5,221 bases of DNA from Methanosarcinales archaeon (GTDB taxonomy: Archaea; Halobacteriota; Methanosarcinia; Methanosarcinales; Methanosarcinaceae): positions 1 to 5,221 of the forward strand of contig JAAXQB010000157.1 in NCBI GenBank assembly GCA_012329085.1. Direction: 5' to 3'. The position numbers and the translations under genes are program-made. The notes under the pieces are model-generated. The model was not told the DNA's origin. It saw only the letters and a program-made list of their open reading frames with translations, and searched no databases. Below are positions 1-4,942 of the stretch, in pieces; the stretch's first letter is position 1, and each line of letters opens with the position of its first letter.

Positions 1-185
1 ATAGAATCCCATGCAGGAACTGTTCTTAAATATAATGCAAATCCAACTATTGCAAGTAGTAGTATGTTATTTATAGAGAATATTCTGGATAATAAGAATG
101 ATTTTACGCCATCTATATTTTCATTCATCTGCGTGTTTAATTCAACATCAGCTGTTGTTTTTTGTTCTTTTCGTCTTTTAGCCAT
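1..185 (-). CDS. aglB: AglB/STT3-type oligosaccharyltransferase, N-terminal fragment (runs off the left edge)
   Basis: Sixty-one codons are visible, reading leftwards from an ATG at 185-183. The first ~30 residues are charged and polar (MAKRRKEQKT start) and look cytoplasmic. A hydrophobic helix follows at about residues 38-53 (INNILLLAIVGFALYL), then R54-TVPAWDS. A first membrane helix followed by an Arg and a 'P-W-(D/N)-S' stretch is how archaeal AglB proteins begin, just before the first external loop with the catalytic acidic motif, which lies outside this window. AglB transfers the lipid-linked glycan to Asn in N-x-S/T sites on the outer face of the cell membrane. The start is supported by an AAAGG ribosome-binding site at 200-196, ten bases upstream, and by a promoter-like block at 262-225. 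The family call rests on a short stretch, so another polytopic membrane protein is possible. Confidence 0.6.
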   Translation of the reverse strand, partial: MAKRRKEQKTTADVELNTQMNENIDGVKSFLLSRIFSINNILLLAIVGFALYLRTVPAWDS

Positions 186-219
186 AAATTTAAAACCTTT
201 TTATTAGTAACTATTTTTT

Positions 220-262
220 CATAGTATATAATTTGTAAAGTTATGTACTAAGAAAAATTTTC
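220..262 (-). promoter_or_regulatory. Probable aglB promoter with the shared CTTAGTACATAA element
   Basis: Read on the minus strand, AAAATTTT is followed by CTTAGTACATAA (252-241) and the TATA-like TTACAAATTATATA (238-225). A start of transcription about 25 bases past the TATA centre falls near 206. That would leave a short leader of about 20 bases containing the AAAGG site, which is good geometry for an archaeal promoter. The block matches the one before the Cas4-like gene at 28 of 32 positions. Confidence 0.55.
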
Positions 263-1202
263 TTTTTTATCGTTAATTTGTTATATTATTTTATGTGTTA
301 TATGATATAAGCATTGTGCATATTTTGGTTTCATCCTAAAACTAAAAATTTTCCTTATCACAAATTTCCAAATTTTTATCATAAAGAATGCATAATAAAT
401 ATTAATACTATTTAAGGAGATACGACACAATAATACATATGGGAAAACCAAAGAAAAGAATTTCTCATCGGATTTCCAACCAATTAAATCAAAACTTTTA
501 AATACTTTTCATCAAATTCATAAATTTTTATAGTAAAATCAACAAATGCTCCATATGAGCATAATTTATTCGGTCGTATATGCTGGGATTTACGCATTGT
601 CACCATTTATATTTATATATAACTTATAAAATTATATATTCAGAAAAAAAAATTCAATTTCTCGTTTCATCAAGATATACTAAATTTCTGACATTTTTCA
701 TAACTATTATATATATTCTATTTTATAATTGTCATCAAATAACGCACATTCATTCTGAACGAGCTATCAAAAACAAGATGCGATTGTGAAATACGAAAAA
801 TAATTATTTAAAATATTAATAAAATTGTTTAAAATTATAGAAATGATTTAGTATATCATTTTGTAAAACATATGATAGCAAAAAAAATCACATCTTAAAT
901 TAAACAATATCGTATCGCAATACATGGTCGTCGAACGATTACCCTCATAACTTTGAAAATATGATTTATCTGATACCTAATTAGAATAAAATGCACTGAA
1001 ATTATAATAGCATATAAAGAAGAAGAGTATGAATTATAGCTAATCGAGGATGATTTTTATGATTTATATTTTACTATATTTTTTAAAATAGATGCAAATA
1101 AAGAATAAATCGTAAAGGAAACTATTTAATAATTAGCACCACATATATTAATTCTATAAATGTTTTTTTAAACCTGCCATATGCGGAAAATTGGAAATAT
1201 CT

Positions 1203-1234
1203 CTTAGTACATAATATTATAAATTATATATTAT
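1203..1234 (+). promoter_or_regulatory. Promoter-like block directly before the Cas4-like gene
   Basis: CTTAGTACATAA (1203-1214) is followed by TTATAAATTATATATTA (1217-1233). The ATG is at 1242, and there is no Shine-Dalgarno sequence between. The TATA-like part is so close to the ATG that the transcript is probably leaderless or nearly so. If spacing followed the aglB copy, transcription would start a few bases inside the gene, so the effective TATA is more likely the leftward part (ATAATATTATA). The block is nearly repeated at 4810-4833 and, on the other strand, before aglB. Confidence 0.5.
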
Positions 1235-1241
1235 ATTAAAA

Positions 1242-2039
1242 ATGCAAAAATCTATAAAATTAACTGTATCTGACATATCCATATACAATAAATGTCCACG
1301 ACAAGTATATTATATTGATAGAGGGTATAAATTAAACTTTGACAAATCTCATTCATATATAGAACAAATTATTCTAAAAGAAATTGTATTTGCATATCAT
1401 TCAATAATTGAATGTAATGATTTACATAAACAGCTTGAAATAGAATACTCCCAAATAATTGAAAATTTTGAATTAATTTATTCAACAGAACTTGAAAATA
1501 TTGATTTGGATATAATAAAATCTGCAAAAATATCAGTATTCAACCAACTTAAAGAAATAGGAAATAACCTAAATTTAACCATTTCTGAAATTGGAAAAAA
1601 TGAACTTTTGAAAATTACAACTCCTATTGAAATAGAATCTGTTCTTTATTTTGATAAATTGAATCTTACAGGAATGCCACATATGCTTATTTGCATAAAT
1701 AAGACAATGTACCCAGTTATAATAAAAACTGGAAAATGTCCCGAAAATGGGATATGGAGTAATGATAGATTGATACTTACTGCATACCTATTACTTGTTG
1801 AAGATAAATATAAAGTTCCAATCTCAAATGGATTTGTAATCTATGCAAAATTTGGAATTATAAGGAGAGCAATAATTAAAGCAAATGATAGGCGACAAGT
1901 ATTAAAAATAATAAATCGCATAAATAAAATAAAACAAGGAAATCTACCTAATAGAAAACAAAGTTCTTTCTGTGATAACTGTAATTTTTATGATTCATGT
2001 AAAAAAGAAGAAACGCTTTTTTCTAAATTCTTTAATTAG
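1242..2039 (+). CDS. Cas4-like (RecB-type) iron-sulfur protein, nuclease centre apparently lost
   Basis: 265 residues, slightly longer than a typical Cas4 of about 170-220. The N-terminus has the family signature S-x-Y-N-K-C18-P-R-Q-V-Y-Y with R-G-Y. The C-terminus has C244-x2-C247-x5-C253, so all four cysteines expected to bind a 4Fe-4S cluster are present. The central RecB-like region aligns by eye with Cas4 (LTGMPHMLI at 142-150; PVIIKTGK at 158-165; WSNDRLILTAY at 172-182; GFVIY at 197-201). The active-site positions are changed: His147 stands where motif II has Asp, Ile160 where the (D/E)-x-K motif has the acid (Lys162 kept), and Ile178 where the Q-x3-Y motif has Gln (Tyr182 kept). Active relatives are DNA exonucleases used in CRISPR spacer acquisition or DNA repair. 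This copy probably binds DNA or a partner without cutting (inference). No other cas gene or repeat array is nearby. The reading frame is intact, which argues for retained function. ATG 1242 is the only reasonable start, because the next Met is residue 145. Confidence 0.75.
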   Translation: MQKSIKLTVSDISIYNKCPRQVYYIDRGYKLNFDKSHSYIEQIILKEIVFAYHSIIECNDLHKQLEIEYSQIIENFELIYSTELENIDLDIIKSAKISVFNQLKEIGNNLNLTISEIGKNELLKITTPIEIESVLYFDKLNLTGMPHMLICINKTMYPVIIKTGKCPENGIWSNDRLILTAYLLLVEDKYKVPISNGFVIYAKFGIIRRAIIKANDRRQVLKIINRINKIKQGNLPNRKQSSFCDNCNFYDSCKKEETLFSKFFN

Positions 2040-2048
2040 AGATTTAAT

Positions 2049-3101
2049 TTAAGAATTTTGCAATACAAGAATTATCCTTGTAAGACTTTTATGAACTCTT
2101 TGATGGTGCTTTTCTAAAACTTTAAATCCAGTAGCTTTTGCAAATTCTATGATATTTCTGTCTGAAACTATAATTAAAAGTTTTCCCGGTTTCAATACTC
2201 TTTTCATTTCTTCAAATGATTTTATATATAATTGATTTAAAGATTTTGCTTTAATTAGGGCAGATCTGCCATATGGAGGATCAGTCACAATTCCATCTAT
2301 AGAATTAGTTTTAAGTGGGAAAAAGCATGCATCCCCTACAAATAATGAAAAATCGAGATTACATTCATCAAAATTCATTTTTGCACCTTTGATTATTTTT
2401 GATTGAATATCGAGACCTATTACATTTGCCCCACAAAGTCCTGCTTCAATTAGTATGCTTGCAGTTCCACAAAATGGATCAAAAATTTTTTCCCCTGGCT
2501 TGATTTTAGAAATATTAACTAACGCTCTTGCAAGTGTTGGCATTAGCACTCCTGGATAAAAAAATTTCTTTTTATGTGGTGCACGAGCCATATACGCACT
2601 TCTATTAATTGATGCAACAAGAATTCCAAAAACACAATTGTCCGTTAATATAAATCTAAATTCTTTATTTGGGTTTTTTAAATTTACATAGCAGTTATAT
2701 TTTTTATAAATAATTGCACCTGAATCTCGTTCAAGATTAGCACCATGTATGCCATATTTATCTTTTATTTGTTTAACTCGTACTGCAAAACTTTCATTTG
2801 ATGATATATATGAATCTAAATTCGAATGATTTATCAGGTCAAAAATACAATCTAAATTGTTTTTACAGATGCCAATGACTTTTATAATTTTATGCGTCAT
2901 TGAAAGTCGTTTCGATATTAAATTTAATTTTTTATTTATATTGGCATCACTTTCAATTTCAACAATGAGACATTGGTCAAAAGATTTAACTTCTTTAAAG
3001 TTAATATTTTCAATACATAAACATGCAAATACTTCGGATATTGGTATAGTTGAATGCTCCCCAGATAGTTCAAATGCAAAAATGTTAGATTTTTTAATCA
3101 T
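2049..3101 (-). CDS. trmG10: tRNA (guanine(10)-N2)-dimethyltransferase (TrmG10/Trm11 family)
   Basis: 350 residues, the normal length for archaeal TrmG10. The N-terminal ~165 residues form the RNA-binding THUMP region. The linker carries R-A-P-H-K-K-K-F-F-Y-P-G (173-184), typical of the family. The Rossmann methyltransferase domain has the S-adenosylmethionine motif D208-P-F-C-G-T-A, Asp231 ending the second strand (GLDIQ), Asp257 (GDA), and the catalytic D274-P-P-Y-G, which identifies an amino-N methyltransferase acting on guanine. The enzyme methylates N2 of G10 in tRNA, giving m2G and m2,2G and helping correct folding. It starts 6 bases after the stop of the upstream zinc-type gene without a clear ribosome-binding site, so it is probably co-transcribed and perhaps translationally coupled. 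Its end lies 9 bases from the end of the convergent Cas4-like gene. No motif residue is missing. Confidence 0.92.
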   Translation of the reverse strand: MIKKSNIFAFELSGEHSTIPISEVFACLCIENINFKEVKSFDQCLIVEIESDANINKKLNLISKRLSMTHKIIKVIGICKNNLDCIFDLINHSNLDSYISSNESFAVRVKQIKDKYGIHGANLERDSGAIIYKKYNCYVNLKNPNKEFRFILTDNCVFGILVASINRSAYMARAPHKKKFFYPGVLMPTLARALVNISKIKPGEKIFDPFCGTASILIEAGLCGANVIGLDIQSKIIKGAKMNFDECNLDFSLFVGDACFFPLKTNSIDGIVTDPPYGRSALIKAKSLNQLYIKSFEEMKRVLKPGKLLIIVSDRNIIEFAKATGFKVLEKHHQRVHKSLTRIILVLQNS

Positions 3102-3107
3102 ATAGAT

Positions 3108-3386
3108 TTATTTAATAGCATGTTCTTTAATTTTTATAAGGTCGGATGCTTTTGTTTTTGATATAAGTTTTCTTTCTAATAAATCATCAATACATTCGTA
3201 TGCATTATCACACCAAACAACGCATGAGGGGGTAGCTTCTCTATGTACAAGCTCCCCACACGAATCACAGTTTATTTCAGTTTCATAACTAAAAAATTCC
3301 ACTTCATCATCTCCACAATATGGGCATGTTCTTATGATTAATTCAGGTCTTACAATATTATTTACACCAGGACATTTTTTGAACAT
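3108..3386 (-). CDS. Small Cys-rich, probably zinc-binding protein encoded upstream of trmG10
   Basis: 92 residues. Cysteines fall at C5, in two knuckles C21-P-Y-C24 and C40-D-S-C43 (a zinc-ribbon pattern), and in a second cluster S-C55-V-V-W-C59-x5-C65. The C-terminal ~27 residues are a charged helix. Similar small proteins are widespread in methanogens and some anaerobic bacteria. They are often labelled 'phosphohydrolase' from weak similarity, but no HD or other hydrolase motif is visible here, so I do not accept that name. With eight cysteines it could bind one or two zinc ions or an Fe-S cluster. It is the first gene of a two-gene operon, separated by 6 bases from trmG10, which suggests a link with RNA or tRNA metabolism (inference). 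The ATG at 3386 is supported by a TATA-like box about 30 bases upstream. Its exact role is unknown. Confidence 0.8.
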   Translation of the reverse strand: MFKKCPGVNNIVRPELIIRTCPYCGDDEVEFFSYETEINCDSCGELVHREATPSCVVWCDNAYECIDDLLERKLISKTKASDLIKIKEHAIK

Positions 3387-3404
3387 AAGTATATTTAAAT
3401 AAAG

Positions 3405-3422
3405 GCGGCTATTTTAAATAAG
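3405..3422 (-). promoter_or_regulatory. Probable TATA box of the zinc-protein/trmG10 operon
   Basis: On the minus strand TTATTTAAAATAG is centred near 3415, about 29 bases before the ATG at 3386. Transcription would start at about 3390, giving a nearly leaderless message. A second AT block, ATTTAAATATA, sits only 5 bases from the ATG and is too close to be the TATA box. This promoter differs from the CTTAGTACATAA type seen before aglB and the Cas4-like gene. Confidence 0.4.
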
Positions 3423-3470
3423 TATTTGTTAAAATGCAATAGATTGAATTTTTTTCTCTAATTTATTTTT

Positions 3471-3486
3471 GAGAAATTAAAATTTT
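3471..3486 (+). repeat. Direct repeat GAGAAATTAAAATTTT, copy 1 (before rfcS)
   Basis: The 16-base GAGAAATTAAAATTTT is identical to 4761-4776 on the other side of rfcS. Similarity extends leftward through ATTTATTTT (3461-3469 and 4750-4758), with a one-base length difference between the parts. In both places a TAGyAyATAATAT promoter-like sequence follows, closely here and 35-40 bases later in the second copy. Confidence 0.5.
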
Positions 3487-3523
3487 CTTTTAGTACATAA
3501 TATGAATAACGCTCATTTAGAAC

Positions 3524-3540
3524 GAAAATCAGAGATTTTC
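3524..3540 (+). other. Perfect 7-bp hairpin (GAAAATC/GATTTTC)
   Basis: GAAAATC (3524-3530), a 3-base AGA loop and GATTTTC (3534-3540) form a perfect stem. It lies just after the TAGTACATAATAT promoter-like sequence and five bases (3541-3545 region) before a second, stronger hairpin. It could be part of a small RNA or a protein-binding palindrome. Confidence 0.45.
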
Positions 3541-3544
3541 TTAA

Positions 3545-3565
3545 ACTCATTCTAAAAGAATGAGT
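3545..3565 (+). terminator. Perfect 9-bp hairpin followed by a T-run, terminator-like or small-RNA element
   Basis: ACTCATTCT (3545-3553), loop AAA, AGAATGAGT (3557-3565) is a perfect 9-bp stem, followed eleven bases later by TTTTT (3576-3580). In this very AT-rich spacer it has unusually many G:C pairs. A related CTCATT sequence occurs at 3512-3517. It could end a short transcript begun near 3520, or act as an operator. No protein-coding gene ends here. Confidence 0.35.
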
Positions 3566-3727
3566 GTTTACCATATTTTTCTTTGAGAATATATGTGTTT
3601 ATAAATTATATATTAAATCAAATAAGTGTTAATTACATAAAGCAAAAATTAGTTGTATTTCAGAACACATACTTGTCTAAATAACACATTCGTGTAGTGA
3701 GAAATATATGTGCATGTATGAAATACA

Positions 3728-3745
3728 TTTATAAATTACTATAAT
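3728..3745 (+). promoter_or_regulatory. Probable rfcS TATA box
   Basis: TTTATAAATTACTATAAT lies at 3728-3745. A start of transcription about 25 bases past its centre would be near 3760, leaving a leader of about 22 bases that contains the ribosome-binding site AAAAGGA (3765-3771), 11 bases before the ATG. It is closely related to the TTATAAATTATATATTA copies at 1217 and 3599. Confidence 0.5.
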
Positions 3746-3782
3746 AAGAAAATAAAATTGAGATAAAAGGAATTACTACACA

Positions 3783-4739
3783 ATGAAAGAAGAAATATGG
3801 ATTGAAAAATATCGCCCATTCACACTTGACGCAGTTGTTGGGCAGCAAGATGCTGTATCTCGAATTAAATCATATATAGCTACAAAAAATTTACCTCATC
3901 TATTATTTTCAGGTCCGCCTGGTGTTGGAAAAACTGCAACTGCAATATCCATTGCAAGAGAGCTTTTTAAAGATACATGGCGTGAAAACTTTACAGAACT
4001 TAACGCATCTGATGAAAGAGGAATAGATGTAGTTAGAACTAAAATTAAAAACTTTGCAAAAACTGCACCAATGGGTGGCGCAGATTTTAAATTGATATTT
4101 TTAGATGAAGCGGATGCATTAACGGCAGATGCACAATCTGCACTTAGGCGGACTATGGAACAATTTACAAGCAATTGCCGTTTCATATTATCTTGCAATT
4201 ATTCATCAAAGATAATTGAACCAATACAATCCAGATGTGCCGTATATCGATTTAGACCACTTTCTGATGATGCAATAAAACATCGTATCAAATTTATTGC
4301 TGAAAAAGAGAATTTATCGATTGCAGAAGATGGAATTGAAGCTATTGAATATGTGGCTCAAGGAGATATGCGAAAAGCAATAAATGCATTGCAAGCTGCG
4401 GCATTAATGGGTGCCGTAATTCATAAAGAAGCTATTTATAAAATAACAGCAACTGCCCATCCAAAAGAAATTGAAAATATGGTGCATACAGCACTTGAAG
4501 GTAATTTCAAAACATCTCGAAAAATGCTTAATAAATTAATGCTTGAACTTGGACTTTCAGGCGAAGATGTTGTGAAGCAAGTATATCGTGCTGTGTTAAA
4601 TATTAACTTGCCTGATAAAAAAATGGTGGATCTTATTGATGTAATAGGCGAAATTGATTTTAGATTAACAGAAGGTGCTAATGAACGAATTCAATTAGAG
4701 TCGATGCTTGCACATTTTGCATTATCTAAAAATTCATAG
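3783..4739 (+). CDS. rfcS: Replication factor C small subunit (clamp loader ATPase)
   Basis: 318 residues, the usual length for archaeal RfcS. It opens with W-I-E-K-Y-R-P. The AAA+ core has Walker A G44-P-P-G-V-G-K-T51, the N-A-S-D-E-R-G segment (74-80), Walker B L-I-F-L-D108-E-A-D111, sensor 1 S-C-N139, the arginine-finger motif S150-R-C152, and sensor 2 G-D-M-R197-K. The remaining ~100 residues are the helical collar domain ending in L-A-H-F-A-L-S. With the large subunit it forms the complex that opens the PCNA ring and loads it onto primed DNA, using ATP. Every motif is intact, and there is no intein, although archaeal RfcS genes often carry one at Walker A. The start is supported by AAAAGGA 11 bases upstream and by family alignment of the N-terminus. 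It appears to be a single-gene unit, since 480 bases without a clear gene follow. Confidence 0.96.
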   Translation: MKEEIWIEKYRPFTLDAVVGQQDAVSRIKSYIATKNLPHLLFSGPPGVGKTATAISIARELFKDTWRENFTELNASDERGIDVVRTKIKNFAKTAPMGGADFKLIFLDEADALTADAQSALRRTMEQFTSNCRFILSCNYSSKIIEPIQSRCAVYRFRPLSDDAIKHRIKFIAEKENLSIAEDGIEAIEYVAQGDMRKAINALQAAALMGAVIHKEAIYKITATAHPKEIENMVHTALEGNFKTSRKMLNKLMLELGLSGEDVVKQVYRAVLNINLPDKKMVDLIDVIGEIDFRLTEGANERIQLESMLAHFALSKNS

Positions 4740-4743
4740 CATT

Positions 4744-4760
4744 GTAAAAATTTATTTTAC
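4744..4760 (+). terminator. Weak hairpin just after rfcS, possible terminator
   Basis: GTAAAA (4744-4749), loop ATTTA, TTTTAC (4755-4760) form a 6-bp stem starting 5 bases after the rfcS stop. A T5 run follows at 4773-4777. The stem is mostly A:T and therefore weak, and archaeal termination depends mainly on T-runs, so this is tentative. Confidence 0.3.
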
Positions 4761-4776
4761 GAGAAATTAAAATTTT
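4761..4776 (+). repeat. Direct repeat GAGAAATTAAAATTTT, copy 2 (after rfcS)
   Basis: Identical to 3471-3486. The two copies bracket rfcS at a distance of 1,290 bases. No transposase or target-site duplication accompanies them, so a shared regulatory role or chance in AT-rich sequence is as likely as mobility. Confidence 0.5.
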
Positions 4777-4809
4777 TAATGCATATTGGAATGATATATA
4801 TACATATAT

Positions 4810-4833
4810 TTAGCATATAATATTATAAATTAT
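4810..4833 (+). promoter_or_regulatory. Promoter-like block matching that of the Cas4-like gene
   Basis: The 24 bases here match 1204-1227 at 22 positions, the two differences being T/C changes, and share the exact 17-mer ATAATATTATAAATTAT. At 36 bases past its start an ATG opens only a two-codon frame (Met-Asn-stop), so the block does not lead into a protein. A transcript from it would start near 4850 and run into the hairpin at 4867. Confidence 0.4.
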
Positions 4834-4849
4834 CTATAACAAAAAATGA

Positions 4850-4942
4850 ATTAAAAAAATATATAAAATGGTTGTAAATCACTTTGATTTACACCATTAT
4901 TAACTTGTATTGCGCAAAAAGTTTGAAAAAAATTTAATTTTT
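4850..4942 (+). ncRNA. Candidate small RNA with a 14-bp bulged hairpin
   Basis: The left arm AATGGT-(T bulge)-GTAAATCA (4867-4881), a 3-base loop CTT and the right arm TGATTTACACCATT (4885-4898) form 14 base pairs interrupted only by the bulged T at 4873. A promoter-like block lies just upstream (4810-4833). An A/T inverted repeat ending in TTTTTT follows at about 4937-4942 and could end the transcript. The stem also contains an 11-codon frame (4868-4903, MVVNHFDLHHY), so a tiny peptide is an alternative. It matches no RNA family I recognise, and its boundaries are estimates. Confidence 0.25.

Larger units (their letters stand above)
186..1241. other. Long AT-rich intergenic region with no convincing gene
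   Basis: This stretch of about 1,056 bases separates divergent aglB and the Cas4-like gene. Besides the two promoters at its ends it holds only short reading frames: a 69-codon frame at 580-789 of low-complexity Ile/Tyr/Phe/His-rich protein, a 20-codon frame at 439-501, and a 40-codon minus-strand frame at 606-484. None has a well-spaced ribosome-binding site or a recognisable motif. A TATA-like TTATAAAATTATATATT lies at 624-640, and a 7-bp inverted repeat (AAATGAT/ATCATTT) at 841-861. A faintly coding-like but stop-interrupted frame spans 842-1140. No tRNA, rRNA, CRISPR repeat or mobile-element end was seen. It may be decayed former coding sequence. Confidence 0.6.
3387..3782. other. Divergent intergenic control region before rfcS
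   Basis: This region of about 396 bases lies between the trmG10 operon and rfcS. Reading plus strand, it holds a T-run (3450-3456), the block GAGAAATTAAAATTTT (3471-3486), TTTTAGTACATAATAT (3488-3503), two hairpins (3524-3540 and 3545-3565), a T5 run (3576-3580), an exact copy of TTATAAATTATATATTA (3599-3615), and the rfcS-proximal TATA and ribosome-binding site. No reading frame of note is present. It is much longer than rfcS alone should need. Confidence 0.6.

Noticed and set aside
439..501. 20-codon plus-strand frame (MGKPKKRISH start) after an AAGGAGA sequence at 414-420
   Set aside because: The ribosome-binding-like sequence is 18 bases from the ATG, too far. The product is tiny and unrecognised. 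It could be a truncated gene start but cannot be supported.
484..606. 40-codon minus-strand frame (MVTMRKSQHI start)
   Set aside because: The codon texture looks somewhat protein-like, but there is no ribosome-binding site or recognised homolog, and the length is within chance for this spacer.
580..789. 69-codon plus-strand open frame
   Set aside because: Low-complexity Ile/Tyr/Phe/His-rich product, no ribosome-binding site, no motif, and set in the most AT-rich spacer. A frame this long is not surprising there.
1242..2039. A CRISPR-Cas locus
   Set aside because: The gene is Cas4-like, but there is no repeat-spacer array and no other cas gene in the window, and its nuclease residues are replaced.
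2857..3105. 82-codon plus-strand frame
   Set aside because: Lies antisense within the N-terminal part of trmG10, whose family match is strong. It is a shadow of that gene.
3896..4198. 100-codon minus-strand frame
   Set aside because: Antisense to the AAA+ core of rfcS. It is a shadow frame.
3783..4739. Intein in rfcS
   Set aside because: The reading runs straight through Walker A and the other usual insertion sites at normal length, with no intein blocks.
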